64,000 nt of DNA from Actinoplanes sichuanensis. GTDB taxonomy: Bacteria; Actinomycetota; Actinomycetes; Mycobacteriales; Micromonosporaceae. The position numbers and the translations under genes were made by a program. Numbering within the stretch: the stretch's first letter is position 1; the number at the start of each line of letters is the position of its first letter. Where the stretch lies: assembly GCF_033097365.1 (NCBI RefSeq), contig NZ_AP028461.1:3410001-3474000 (forward strand). The letters run 5' to 3'. Positions 1 through 8,697 of the stretch are shown piece after piece. The notes under the pieces are model-generated. The model was given only the letters and a program-made list of their open reading frames with translations. It made no database searches and was not told the DNA's origin.

Positions 1-1326
1 GATGGCCGGTACCCGGCGGGGCAGGACGGTGACCGCGATCAGGGCGGCGGCCGCCATCAGCGCGGCACACAGGGTCAGGCCCAGCGCGTACCCCTCGGTG
101 CCCGGATGTCTGTCGGCGATGGTGCCGAGCACCGCCAGGCCCAGCGCCGCGCCGATCTGCCGGGAGCTGTTGAGCAGCCCCGACGCCGTGCCCGATTCGT
201 GGTCGGCGACCCCGGCGGTGGCGATCGACACGACCGGGCCCAGACAGAACCCGAACCCGAAACCGGCGATCACCGACGGCGCCAGCACGTCAGCGGTGAA
301 CGACCCGTCCACACTGATCCGCCCGAACACCGCGAACCCGGCCGCCGTCAGCAGACCACCGGCGATCAGCAGCATCCGGCCCGGCAGCCGGTGACCCAGC
401 CGTACCGCGACCACCGCACCGGCGACCACGGCCAGCGCGAACGGCAGGAACATCACCCCGGTCAGCGCCGGCCCGTGCCCCAGCACCTGCTGCAGATACA
501 GCGACGCGAAGTAGAACGCCGACGCCATCGCCGCCCCGGCCAGCAGGTTGAACAGGTTCGCCCCGGCCACCGACCGGTTCGCCGCCAACCCGAACCGGAT
601 CAGCGGATCCCGCGTCGTGCGCCGTTGCACGACCACGAACCCGGCCAGCAACGCGACGGCGACCGCGACGGGCCGGATGTCGGTACGCACGATGCCGTAC
701 ACCAGAAGCAGCATCCCGGAGGTGGCCAGCAGTGCCCCCGCCACATCCGGGCCACGGTCGGCGACCGGCGGTGCATCGTCGACCCGCCATGCCATGACCA
801 GTGCGGCGGCCGCCATCGGGACACTGACGAACATCACCCAGCGCCAGCCCGCGTACTCGGTGAGGACTCCGCCGATCAGCACACCCAGCGCACCGCCGGC
901 GGCGTTGACGGCCGCCCACACCCCGAACGCCCGCACCCGGGCCCGGCCGTCCGGGAACGCGGCGCTGAGCAGGGCGAGCGCGGCCGGGGCGAGGGCCGCC
1001 GCGCCGATGCCCTGGACGGCTCGGGCGGCGACGAGGTGGCCCGGCTGCTGGGCGAATCCGCCGGCCAGTGACGCCAGCGCGAACACGGTCAGGCCGAGCA
1101 GGAGCAGGAGTCGGCGGCCGTACCGGTCGGCGGCCTTGCCACCGAGCAGCAGCAGACCACCGAACGTGACGGCGTAGGCGTGGATCACCCAGGTCAGGCC
1201 GAGGGTGCTGAATCCGAGTCCGGCGGCGATGCGGGGCAGTCCCACGTTCACGACCGAGAGGTCCAGCGACACCATGAACTGTACGAGAGCGACGGTGGCG
1301 AGAATGACACCCGACTTTCGGAACAT
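1..1326 (-). CDS. MFS drug-exporter-like transporter (partial, cut by left edge)
   Basis: The reading frame starts at an ATG at 1326 (MFRKSGVILATVALVQFMVS) and stays open for 442 codons to base 1, so the C-terminus lies outside the window. The first helix carries the SLDLSVVNVGLPRI signature of 14-TM drug:H+ antiporters (DHA2), followed by the loop-2 motif GGKAADRYGRR and a motif-C-like stretch. It should export small hydrophobic or cationic compounds across the plasma membrane; the substrate cannot be told. A TetR gene runs divergently 26 bp away, and a perfect 24-bp palindrome covers the start codon, so TetR repression of this gene is the natural inference. Family call firm; substrate unknown. 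Confidence 0.9.
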   Translation of the reverse strand, partial: MFRKSGVILATVALVQFMVSLDLSVVNVGLPRIAAGLGFSTLGLTWVIHAYAVTFGGLLLLGGKAADRYGRRLLLLLGLTVFALASLAGGFAQQPGHLVAARAVQGIGAAALAPAALALLSAAFPDGRARVRAFGVWAAVNAAGGALGVLIGGVLTEYAGWRWVMFVSVPMAAAALVMAWRVDDAPPVADRGPDVAGALLATSGMLLLVYGIVRTDIRPVAVAVALLAGFVVVQRRTTRDPLIRFGLAANRSVAGANLFNLLAGAAMASAFYFASLYLQQVLGHGPALTGVMFLPFALAVVAGAVVAVRLGHRLPGRMLLIAGGLLTAAGFAVFGRISVDGSFTADVLAPSVIAGFGFGFCLGPVVSIATAGVADHESGTASGLLNSSRQIGAALGLAVLGTIADRHPGTEGYALGLTLCAALMAAAALIAVTVLPRRVPAI

Positions 1327-1337
1327 GTTCCGAAAGT
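1314..1337. promoter_or_regulatory. Perfect 24-bp palindromic operator over the MFS start codon
   Basis: The half-site ACTTTCGGAACA (1314-1325) is followed directly by its exact reverse complement to 1337, with no spacer. The MFS start codon (1324-1326) lies inside it and the divergent TetR gene begins 16 bp further on. Size and symmetry fit a TetR dimer site; position implies a block of both transcription and initiation of the exporter and probably autoregulation. Confidence 0.75.
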
Positions 1338-1352
1338 AGCAGTGGGACATCC

Positions 1353-2015
1353 ATGCATCAAGATGGTCGGGTGCCCGCAACCCCGCGCCGGACCGGCCGG
1401 CCACCGGTGACCTCCCGCCCGCAGATCCTGGCCGCCGCCCGCAGCCTCATCGACGCCGACGGCTGGGAGAAACTCACCGTCCGCCGGCTGGCCGCCGAAC
1501 TCGGGATCGGGCCCACCACCCTGTACCACCACGTGCGGGACAAACAGGACCTGCTGCTCCAACTGCTCAACGAATACGCCGGCCGACTGCCGGTACCGGA
1601 GCTGCCCGACGAACCCCGCGACCGGATCGTGGTGGCCGCCACCGCCATGCACGACGCCCTCACCGGCTGGCCGTGGGCCGCCGAGATCCTGGCCACCGAC
1701 GGGTTCGTCGGCCTGCTCGGCGACCCGGCCCTGCACCTGGTCGACACCATCGTCGGCGCCGCCGTCGACGCCGGGCGCACCCGCGCACAGGCCGTCGCGG
1801 TGTTCCGGAGCATCTGGTACTACACCGTCGGCGAGATCCTGGTCCGTTTCCGATCAGTCGGCCCGGCCGCCTACCGCGACATCGACTTCACCGCGTTCGA
1901 CCCCACCCGGCTCCCGCACCTGGCCGCCATCGGCGACCAGTGGCCCGCCCTGGCCACCACCGACACCTATCCGGCCGGTCTACGCGCCCTGGTCGACGGC
2001 CTGCTCGATGACTGA
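1353..2015 (+). CDS. TetR/AcrR family repressor with TetR C-type C-terminal domain
   Basis: Residues about 20-65 form the DNA-binding HTH (PQILAAARSLIDADGWEKLTVRRLAAELGIGP split over helices 1-2, then TTLYHHVRDKQDLL as recognition helix and helix 4). The rest is an all-helical ligand domain of the TetR_C type found in regulators of drug efflux. ATG 1353 is used; GTG at 1371 (VPATPRRTGRPP) is an equally good start because homologues usually begin just before the GRPP tract. Divergent from the MFS exporter with a shared palindrome, so it probably senses that pump's substrate and derepresses it. Confidence 0.9.
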   Translation: MHQDGRVPATPRRTGRPPVTSRPQILAAARSLIDADGWEKLTVRRLAAELGIGPTTLYHHVRDKQDLLLQLLNEYAGRLPVPELPDEPRDRIVVAATAMHDALTGWPWAAEILATDGFVGLLGDPALHLVDTIVGAAVDAGRTRAQAVAVFRSIWYYTVGEILVRFRSVGPAAYRDIDFTAFDPTRLPHLAAIGDQWPALATTDTYPAGLRALVDGLLDD

Positions 2016-2050
2016 CGGCCGGCCCGTCCCACCGACCGACCGCCGACCGC

Positions 2051-2132
2051 GGCCCCGGCATCAACGGGGCGCGGCCCTATGACCGACACCCGGCCCCGGC
2101 ATCGACAGGGCGCGGCCGTATGACCCATACCC
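2051..2132 (+). repeat. Two 41-bp tandem copies spanning the start region of the next gene
   Basis: Copy 1 is 2051-2091 and copy 2 is 2092-2132, differing at a handful of bases. Both contain GGCCCCGGCATC, GGCGCGGCC and TATGACC. The second copy holds the ATG (2120) of the LRV-repeat gene. The first holds an equivalent ATG (2079) that opens a 14-codon frame (MTDTRPRHRQGAAV) whose TGA overlaps the main ATG as ATGA. Confidence 0.75.
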
Positions 2133-3589
2133 GGCCCCGCCCGCCTGCCGACCGGCACCTGACCCGAGGGCTGGCCGCCAACCCCGGCCTGAGCATCGAC
2201 GTGCTGCGGCCGCTCGCCGACAGCGACGACGAGCAGACCCGGCAAGCCCTGGCTCGCCGCACCGACCTCACCGAGGACCTGGCCGTGCGGCTGGCCACCG
2301 GCCCGCCTGTGGGCCGGTCCGCCACACAGGCCGCCGGTCCACCTGCGCGTCCGGCTACCGTGCAGGCCGCGATCCCGCCTGCGCGTCCGGCCGCCGCACA
2401 GGCCGCCGTTCCGCCTGTGCGACTGGCTGCCGCGCAGGCCGTCGTCCTGGCCGGCAACCCGGTCGCCGCCGCCCACGCCTGGCCGCAACTGATCACCCAT
2501 CCGGACCCGTCGGCCCGCCGCGCGCTGGCCGCCCACGCGCCGTCGCCGGCTCTGCGGATCCTCGCCCACGACCCGGACCTCGGCGTGCGCCGCGCTGTCG
2601 CCGTACGGCCCGACCTGCCCGGCGACCTGGTCCTGCAGTTGGCCGCCGATCCGTCGCCGATCGTGCGGCGCGAGATCGCCTGGCATCCACATCGGCCGCA
2701 CACCCTGCTCACCGACCGCGACGACCAGGTCCGCCGCAGCGCCCTCATGCGGGTGGCGCCACCGGACGACCTGCTCCCGGCGTTACTGGCCGACCCGGCG
2801 ACCCGCCCGGTGGCCGCCCGGCACGTGCACGATCCCGGCCGGGCCGCCGCGCTGCGCGACGATCCCGATCCTTGGGTGCGGTCCTCTCTGGCCGAAAACG
2901 ATCACCTCCCGTACCGGGTGGTCAGCCCGCTCGGCACCGACGGCGACGAGGAGGTCCGCACCGCGATCATGCTGCGCCGCGACACCCCCGACGACGTCCG
3001 CCACACGATCGCGGCCACCCTCACCGATCAGGACACCCACGTGTCCGACTGGCTGCGTCCCCAGCGCGCCACCCGTGCCGAACGGCTCGCCCACCTGCGA
3101 TCACCGTTCGTCTTCCACCGCCGGGCCATCGCGTTCTCCACCGATCTGCCGGCCGAAGCGGTAGCCGCCCTGGCCGCCGACGACGACTACAGCGTGCGCC
3201 TGCTGACCGCCCGCAACAGCCCCGGCGTGCCCGGCCACATCCTGCCCGGCCTGCTGCGACGCGCCGGCCACGACCGCTGGGAACTCGCCGCCCACCCGAA
3301 CATGCCGGCCGCCTCCCTGGCCGCCCTGGCCACCGGCGACGACGAGGAACTGCGCCAGGTGGCCGCAGCCGCCCCCAACCTCCCACCGCGGCTCGCCGCC
3401 GCCCTGCTCACCGACCGCCACCATCAGACCCGCTGCAACGCCGCCGCCAACCCGGCCCTGCCGCTGCCGCTGCTGCGGCAGGCACTGCACGGCCCCGACC
3501 GCGACCTGGCCCGCCACGCCGCCCGCAACCCGGCCCTACCGGTGCCGGACGCCCAGAAGATCATCACCGCCCACGGCACTGTCCGATAG
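2120..3589 (+). CDS. Leucine-rich repeat variant (LRV-like) protein
   Basis: The 489-residue protein has no membrane segment and is built from recurring helical units of about 24 residues of the type AANPxLPxxLLxxLxxDxDxxVRxxxA, for example LAANPGLSIDVLRPLADSDD near the start and AANPALPLPLLRQALHGPD near residue 440. These match LRV/HEAT-like solenoids that act as protein-binding scaffolds. A proline-rich 12-residue repeat interrupts the solenoid at residues 62-109. Such proteins are common in Actinoplanes and Micromonospora and have no assigned function. The ATG lies in the second copy of a 41-bp duplication; TetR gene upstream is not obviously co-functional. Confidence 0.8.
   Translation: MTHTRPRPPADRHLTRGLAANPGLSIDVLRPLADSDDEQTRQALARRTDLTEDLAVRLATGPPVGRSATQAAGPPARPATVQAAIPPARPAAAQAAVPPVRLAAAQAVVLAGNPVAAAHAWPQLITHPDPSARRALAAHAPSPALRILAHDPDLGVRRAVAVRPDLPGDLVLQLAADPSPIVRREIAWHPHRPHTLLTDRDDQVRRSALMRVAPPDDLLPALLADPATRPVAARHVHDPGRAAALRDDPDPWVRSSLAENDHLPYRVVSPLGTDGDEEVRTAIMLRRDTPDDVRHTIAATLTDQDTHVSDWLRPQRATRAERLAHLRSPFVFHRRAIAFSTDLPAEAVAALAADDDYSVRLLTARNSPGVPGHILPGLLRRAGHDRWELAAHPNMPAASLAALATGDDEELRQVAAAAPNLPPRLAAALLTDRHHQTRCNAAANPALPLPLLRQALHGPDRDLARHAARNPALPVPDAQKIITAHGTVR
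2303..2446 (+). repeat. Four 36-bp tandem repeats inside the LRV gene
   Basis: The repeats encode PPVGRSATQAAG, PPARPATVQAAI, PPARPAAAQAAV and PPVRLAAAQAVV. They are in frame and lie between two solenoid units, so copy-number change would lengthen a linker without breaking the gene. Confidence 0.75.
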
Positions 3590-3602
3590 GTCCACTCCTG
3601 GA

Positions 3603-3636
3603 GCACGGTCGCCCCGGGGCGGGCCGACCACCGTGC
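3603..3636. terminator. Probable intrinsic terminator after the LRV gene
   Basis: A stem with GCAC/GTGC at the base and GGTCG-CCCC pairing with GGGG-CGACC nearer the tip begins 13 bp after the LRV stop codon. There is no clear T-tract, as is usual in actinomycetes. The rest of 3590-3796 holds no convincing gene. Confidence 0.4.
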
Positions 3637-3796
3637 AACAGCGCGGACGAATCCCGGGCCAGCCGGCTTCTCTGCCGTCCCGACCCCTGTGACAGCTCCG
3701 GCGGCCTTGTCGGCGCCGGATGGCCGCCCGCAGGGCCGCCGGAGCACCGGCACGGCGCGGGGTGAGCGCCGGGCCGTGAACGGCGCCGGCCGCTGG

Positions 3797-4444
3797 TCAA
3801 CGGGTTCGGGTGGGTGGGCGGCGGCTGCCGGTGAAGTCGTAGCGGTTCAGGTCTCGGCGGATGCGGGCGGCCGTCAAGGCGGTGAGCAGGACCGCGCCGG
3901 TGAGGGTCAGGGCGTAGGTGTAGCGCAGTCGCGGCGGGGACGGCCGGGCGGTGGCCGGTGGGAACCAGCCCAGCGGGTCGAACACCGCGACCATCCGGTC
4001 GCCGGCGCGCAGGTCGCGGTCGGCGAAGAACAGCACCTCGCCCAGGTCTTCGCCGGTGGCCGCGGCGGCGACCTCGACCAGCTGGTAGCCGTCGCCGGAC
4101 ACGTCGTCGCCGGCGGTCACCACCACCGGGACCCGGTCGCCGGCCAGCTCCAGGTAGGCGCCGGTGACTCCGGCGCCCGCCGCGACCGCGAACAGCAGCG
4201 TCACGGCGCCGATCGCGACGAACCAGCCGCCGTGCCGGTCGCGGGGGTCCTCGCCGAGGAACCACACCAGCACCGGAACGATCAGACCGGCCAGCATCGG
4301 CACCACCGCCAGCACGGTGAGAACCGTCGAACCCGCACCGGCCAGAAACCCCGCCGCGGCCCACGCCGACAGACAGATCGACAACGAGCCGACAGACAGC
4401 GAGATCTGTCGCAGGATCAGGCGATTGCGGGGCACGGGCAACAT
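3797..4444 (-). CDS. Hypothetical membrane protein with extracytoplasmic domain
   Basis: From the ATG at 4444 (MLPVPRNRLILRQISLSVGS) the 215-residue protein has three helices in its first half (around residues 10-30, 37-60 and 75-95), a soluble segment of about 80 residues rich in Val/Asp (ELAGDRVPVVVTAGDDVSGD), and a final helix near the C-terminus (LTLTGAVLLTALTAARI). This resembles the DUF3592-like class in which a small beta domain sits outside the membrane. The longer open frame upstream to 4642 has low-complexity Arg/Pro sequence and was not used. Function unknown. Confidence 0.65.
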   Translation of the reverse strand: MLPVPRNRLILRQISLSVGSLSICLSAWAAAGFLAGAGSTVLTVLAVVPMLAGLIVPVLVWFLGEDPRDRHGGWFVAIGAVTLLFAVAAGAGVTGAYLELAGDRVPVVVTAGDDVSGDGYQLVEVAAAATGEDLGEVLFFADRDLRAGDRMVAVFDPLGWFPPATARPSPPRLRYTYALTLTGAVLLTALTAARIRRDLNRYDFTGSRRPPTRTR

Positions 4445-4658
4445 ACTGCCCCGAGCGTGCAACCACCGTCGGCGATCGACTGATCCCGTTGCGGAACCGG
4501 CGCGGGCTCGCCTTTCGGTGTCGGGCACGGGTGTCGCGCCGAGCCGGGATTGCGCCCGAAAGGCGCGCTGGTGGGCGGGACCGGCCGGCCGCGTCGCGGT
4601 CGACAGCCACGGGCGGGTGTGGTGCGGCGCGGGGCGGCCCACGGCGTACCGACACCGG

Positions 4659-5018
4659 TCAATGATCTTCCAATGCGGCCTTGACCAGGGCGAGTGCCGT
4701 CTCGGCCGGGACGCCGAGGGCGCGGGTCCGTTCGGCGTAGGCGACCGCGGCGCGGTGGGCCTGGCCGGAGGTGTTGGTGGCCTTCGCGGTGATCACCGTG
4801 CCGTGCCGGCCTCGGGTCTCGACGAGGCCGGCCTGTTCGAGTTCGCGGTAGGCGCGGGCCACCGTGTTGACCGCCAGACCCAGGTCGCCGGCGAGCTGGC
4901 GCACCGGCGGCAGGCGGGTGCCGGCGGCCAGTTCACCGTCGGCGGCCAGGGCGGCGATACGCAGGCGGACCTGCTCGTACGGTGGGGTCGCCGACGCCGG
5001 GTCGATGGTGATGTCCAT
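4659..5018 (-). CDS. GntR-family regulator, YtrA subfamily
   Basis: The 119-residue protein has the N-terminal winged helix of the GntR family: PPYEQVRLRIAALAADGEL, TRLPPVRQLAGDLGL and the recognition part VNTVARAYRELEQAGLVETR. It has only a short C-terminal helix pair, as in the YtrA group that usually controls transporters. Its ATG overlaps the stop of the upstream UMF1 transporter gene by one base (TGATG), so the two are translationally coupled, and it probably regulates that operon. Confidence 0.88.
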   Translation of the reverse strand: MDITIDPASATPPYEQVRLRIAALAADGELAAGTRLPPVRQLAGDLGLAVNTVARAYRELEQAGLVETRGRHGTVITAKATNTSGQAHRAAVAYAERTRALGVPAETALALVKAALEDH

Positions 5019-6394
5019 CAGATCAGCTTCGGTGGCGTGTTGCCGACCGCGATGATGGCGCGCCGGATCGGCACCAGCGCCAGCAGCACCCCGCCGAGTA
5101 GGAAGAACACCACCAGCGAGACGATGCCGGCCCGGTAGCTGTCGGTCAGTTGGAAGATCAGGCCGAAGAACAGCGGCCCCAGCCAGCTGGTGCCCTTGTC
5201 GCTGATCTCGTAGAAGCCGTAGTACTCGCCCTCTTTACCGGCCGGGATCAGCTGGGAGAACAGGCTGCGCGACAGGGCCTGGCTGCCGCCCATGACGATG
5301 CCGATGCCGGCGCCGAGCAGCATGAACGGGATCGGTTCGCCCTCCGGCAGGAAGTAGGCGGCCGACACCACGCCCAGCCACAGCGCCAACGCGATCAGGA
5401 TGGTCTTGCGGGCGCCGATGCGGGTGGCCAACGCGCCGAGAGCCAGCGCGCCGCCGAAGGCCAGGAACTGCACGATGAGGATGGTCAGGATCAGCGCCGA
5501 CTGTTCGAGTTTGAGTTCCTCGGTGCCGAACTGGCTGGCCAACGCGATGACCGTCTGGATGCCGTCGTTGTAGATCAGGTACGCGCCGAGGAACGCCAGC
5601 GTCAGCGGGTAGGCCCGCATGCCCTTGATGGTGTGGCCGAGCTGTTTGAACCCGTCGGTCAGCACGTTGCCGCGGGGCTCGGCCTTCAGCGCGGTGCCGG
5701 GGTGCTCGCGCAGCCACAGCAGCGGCACGATCGTGAACGCCGCCCACCACACCCCGGCCGACACGATCGACCAGCGGGCCAGGTCCAGAGTGCGTTGCGG
5801 GTTGCCGTCCTCGGACAGGCTCATCACCGCGGCCAGGTTGAGCAGCAGCAGCACACCACCGCCGAGGTAGCCGACGGCCCAGCCGCGGCTGGAGATCCGG
5901 TCGCGGTCGTCGGGGCCGGCCAGCTGCGGCAGGAACGAGTTGTAGACGACGATGGCCGCGCCGAAGGAGATGTTCGCGACGATGAACAGCAGCCCACCGA
6001 GCAGGTAGCGGTCGCCGGTCACGAACGCCATCGCGATGGTGGCGGCGGCGCCGGTGAACGCGGCCCCGGCCAGCAGCGGCTTCTTACGCGGGGCCCGGTC
6101 GGCGATCGCGCCCATCACCGGCAGCACGAACACGGTCAACAGCACCGACAGGCTGACCAGGTACGCGTAGTAGGAGCCCGCCGCGACCGGGATGCCGAGC
6201 GGGTGCACGGTGCCGTCGCAGGTGTCGGCGTCGATGGCGCAGCCGGCGGCCCGCTCGGTGATGCTGGTCAGGAACGGGCCGAGGAACACGGTGATGACGG
6301 TGGTGGAGAACGCCGAGTTCGCCCAGTCGTAGAAGTACCAGCCGGTGCGTTCCCGTTTGTTCGCGAGCGTGGTGGTGTTGCCGTCGACGGCCAT
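5018..6394 (-). CDS. UMF1-family MFS transporter (Atg22-like)
   Basis: This 458-residue protein has 12 predicted helices. The N-terminal signature GWYFYDWANSAFSTTVITVF is diagnostic of the UMF1/Atg22-like family of the major facilitator superfamily, followed by MGAIADRAPRKKPLL. Atg22 in yeast exports amino acids from the vacuole; bacterial members have no firmly known substrate. An internal loop of about 40 residues with a Cys pair (AGCAIDADTCDG) lies between helices 1 and 2. Coupled by a 1-bp overlap to the downstream GntR gene. Confidence 0.88.
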   Translation of the reverse strand: MAVDGNTTTLANKRERTGWYFYDWANSAFSTTVITVFLGPFLTSITERAAGCAIDADTCDGTVHPLGIPVAAGSYYAYLVSLSVLLTVFVLPVMGAIADRAPRKKPLLAGAAFTGAAATIAMAFVTGDRYLLGGLLFIVANISFGAAIVVYNSFLPQLAGPDDRDRISSRGWAVGYLGGGVLLLLNLAAVMSLSEDGNPQRTLDLARWSIVSAGVWWAAFTIVPLLWLREHPGTALKAEPRGNVLTDGFKQLGHTIKGMRAYPLTLAFLGAYLIYNDGIQTVIALASQFGTEELKLEQSALILTILIVQFLAFGGALALGALATRIGARKTILIALALWLGVVSAAYFLPEGEPIPFMLLGAGIGIVMGGSQALSRSLFSQLIPAGKEGEYYGFYEISDKGTSWLGPLFFGLIFQLTDSYRAGIVSLVVFFLLGGVLLALVPIRRAIIAVGNTPPKLI

Positions 6395-6467
6395 CTGGTG
6401 CGCTCCTACAAAGGTGGTCGGTGCGCGGTCATGATGCCATCACCGGCTCGTCAACGGGAGACGCGGA

Positions 6468-6914
6468 TCACTGTTCACCCGTCGTCCACCACCGGGCCAG
6501 GGCGGCGGTGGCCGGATCGTCGGAGGCGGCCAGCACCGCCCACGGGTCGGCGCCGTCCGGGATCTCGATGCCGGCGTAGGAGGCGAGCTCGTGGGCGGTG
6601 ACGTTCTCGACCGGCGGCAGGAAGCCGGTGGGGTCGGCCGCGCCCAGTGTGGTGGGGTCGATCCAGGGGAAACCGTCGACCGGTTCGGGCAGGTCGACCT
6701 CCAACGCCGGTGGGAAGACACCGTCGTCGACGGTGACCGCGGCGACCTCGTCGGGCACGTCGACGACCTCGGGCACCGGGGGTGCGTCGTCCACGTCGGG
6801 CAGATCCCACGTGTCGTGGGCGCCGTGGTCCAGGGGCTCGTGCAGCGGGACGTGGTCGTCGGGCAGGTCGAAGCCGAACGCGTCGTCGTCGTGGTGGTCC
6901 CAGTGGTCGGTCAT
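6468..6914 (-). CDS. Small acidic protein, last gene of the dynamin operon
   Basis: The start is ATG 6914 (MTDHWDHHDDDAFGFDLPDD), one base after the stop of the upstream GTPase gene; the in-frame extension upstream to 7010 overlaps that gene and is rejected. The 148-residue product is very rich in Asp, Glu and Pro with His clusters in the first 30 residues. The C-terminal third (FPWIDPTTLGAADPTGFLPP onward, ending ALARWWTTGEQ) is more ordered. No family recognised. Tight coupling to two dynamin-like GTPases suggests an accessory role with them. Confidence 0.7.
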   Translation of the reverse strand: MTDHWDHHDDDAFGFDLPDDHVPLHEPLDHGAHDTWDLPDVDDAPPVPEVVDVPDEVAAVTVDDGVFPPALEVDLPEPVDGFPWIDPTTLGAADPTGFLPPVENVTAHELASYAGIEIPDGADPWAVLAASDDPATAALARWWTTGEQ

Positions 6915-6915
6915 C

Positions 6916-8697
6916 TCAGGCCTGTCCTTCGTCGGTGGGAGTGGGAGTGAGGGAACGGGCCCGTAGCAGGGCTTCCTCGGCGGCCCGGAGGCGTGCCGCC
7001 GCGGTGTCACGGTCGTTGACGGCCGCCGCCCGGCGTTTGGCGCGGCCGGCGGCGTCTTCGGCGGCGGCCGCGTCGATCTCGGCGATCAGCGCGTCCAGTT
7101 CCCGCAGCCTGCGTTCGATGGCGTCGTCGAGCGCGACCGACAGCGCGTACTGCAGGTCGGTGAACCGGCCGCTGATCTCGTCGGTCAGGGCCGCCCGCGC
7201 CTCGGCCAGCACGTCACGCAGCCAGGTGTGGGCGTGCCGGCGGTCGGTGTGCACGCGGCGGCGGTAGATGACGTAGCCGCCGGCGGCCAGGCCCAGTCCC
7301 AGCCCGGCGAACGGCATCAGCAGCCCGGCTCCGGCGATGCCGAGGGCGGACACGCCGAGCATCGCGCCGCGGCCGGCGATCAGGGCGATCCCGCCGGCGG
7401 ACAGGGCGATCAGCATGTTGTCGCCGGAGCCGTCGCGGGGTGGGCCGGCGGTCATCGTGTGGCGCAGGGTGGCGCTGACGCGGGCCGGGTCGAACGTGTC
7501 GGCCAGCACCTTCTCGGCCACGTCGCGGTAGGTGTCCTCCAGTGTGGTCGACAGTTCGGCCGCGACCGCCTGTAGTTGGGTGTCCAGGTCGTCGGGTAGC
7601 GCGGTCAGGGCCTCGCCCTTGGCCGCGTCGATGCGCAGCGCGTAGTCGTGTTGGACCTCGGTGAGTCGGGTCCGCAGCCGGCCGATCACGGCGACGCGGG
7701 CGTGTTGGATCTCGGCGTTGAGTTTCAGCGTCCACTGGCGGGACTCGGTGCGTTTGCGGGCGGCCAGCGCGGCCCGTTCGGCGCGGGTGGCGGCCTGAGC
7801 GGCGGCGTCGGCGGCGGCCGCCTGCACCCGTTCGTCGGCGACCTCCCGCAGCCGGGTCAGGTCGCGGTGGGCGGCGCGTAGCACGTTGGCCAGGCGCAGT
7901 TGGTGGCCGCGGCCGGCCAGTTCGACCAGGGCGTGTTGCAGGGCCGGGATCTTCGACTCGGCGGCCAGGGTGTCGCGGGTCGCCGGGTCGGCGGTCAGGG
8001 CGATTTCGGCGAGGCGGGCCGACACCGGGTACCAGGGTGCGGCGGCGAACCGGGGTGCGTGTGCCTGCAGCAGGGAGCGGTTGTCCTCGGCGATGGTCCG
8101 CCACTGCGGATAGGCGTCGATCTTGGTGAGGGCGAAGACGACGGCGTCGACGCGTTCGGTGGCGGCGGCGAGGAAGTCGAGTTCCGGTTGCGACAGCGGG
8201 GCCGAGGCGTCGGCGACGAACAGCAGCGCGGTGGCGCGGCGGACCGCGTCCAGGGCGATCGTGGCGTGGACCGGGTCGAGACCGCCCGCGCCGGGGGTGT
8301 CCAGCAGGGTCAGGTAGCGCAGCAGCGGCGCCGGGTGGGTGACCTCGATCTTGCGGGTCCGTTGCCGGCCGCGGGCCCATTCGTCGAGGCTGTCGATCTC
8401 GACCTCGTCGCCGCCGGGTAGCCACGCCCGGGCCGAGAACGTGTCGCCGGGCACGAAACTCAGGTAGGCGGCGGTGGTGACGGCCGCGTCCACCGGGGAC
8501 AGGCCGGGCACTCCGAGGAGGGCGTTGACCAGGGAGCTCTTGCCGCGTTTGGTTTCTCCGACGACGACCACACCGGGTCGGGTCAGGTGGGCGCGGCGTA
8601 GTTGGGCCAGGTCGGCGGCCGCGTCCGGGTCGGCGGTGCGCAGGTAGGACATGGTGTCGCGGACCGCGCCGTCGAGCAGTGGGGTCAGATCCTGCAC
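6916..8697 (-). CDS. Dynamin-like GTPase, larger partner with membrane segment
   Basis: The 593-residue protein has an N-terminal GTPase domain: P-loop GETKRGKSS near residue 50, G3 DTPGAGG near 130 and G4 TKID near 190. It is followed by long Ala/Arg/Glu-rich helices (stalk, about 255-400). A hydrophobic patch with GGIALIAGRGAMLGVSALG and GAGLLMPFAGLGLGLAAGG at about 435-485 should be a membrane paddle, and a coiled coil ends the protein. This layout matches bacterial dynamins (IniA, DynA/DynB) that remodel membranes, in streptomycetes at sporulation septa. Its start overlaps the preceding GTPase gene by 13 bp. Confidence 0.85.
   Translation of the reverse strand: MQDLTPLLDGAVRDTMSYLRTADPDAAADLAQLRRAHLTRPGVVVVGETKRGKSSLVNALLGVPGLSPVDAAVTTAAYLSFVPGDTFSARAWLPGGDEVEIDSLDEWARGRQRTRKIEVTHPAPLLRYLTLLDTPGAGGLDPVHATIALDAVRRATALLFVADASAPLSQPELDFLAAATERVDAVVFALTKIDAYPQWRTIAEDNRSLLQAHAPRFAAAPWYPVSARLAEIALTADPATRDTLAAESKIPALQHALVELAGRGHQLRLANVLRAAHRDLTRLREVADERVQAAAADAAAQAATRAERAALAARKRTESRQWTLKLNAEIQHARVAVIGRLRTRLTEVQHDYALRIDAAKGEALTALPDDLDTQLQAVAAELSTTLEDTYRDVAEKVLADTFDPARVSATLRHTMTAGPPRDGSGDNMLIALSAGGIALIAGRGAMLGVSALGIAGAGLLMPFAGLGLGLAAGGYVIYRRRVHTDRRHAHTWLRDVLAEARAALTDEISGRFTDLQYALSVALDDAIERRLRELDALIAEIDAAAAEDAAGRAKRRAAAVNDRDTAAARLRAAEEALLRARSLTPTPTDEGQA

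Noticed and set aside
290..1354. Long minus-strand frame overlapping the MFS gene
   Set aside because: Arg/Gly/Pro-rich shadow; the adjacent frame from 1326 has a clear MFS protein.
5150..6601. 483-codon plus-strand frame over the UMF1 transporter gene
   Set aside because: Low-complexity Gln/Arg/Ala sequence without motifs, antisense to a well-supported transporter.
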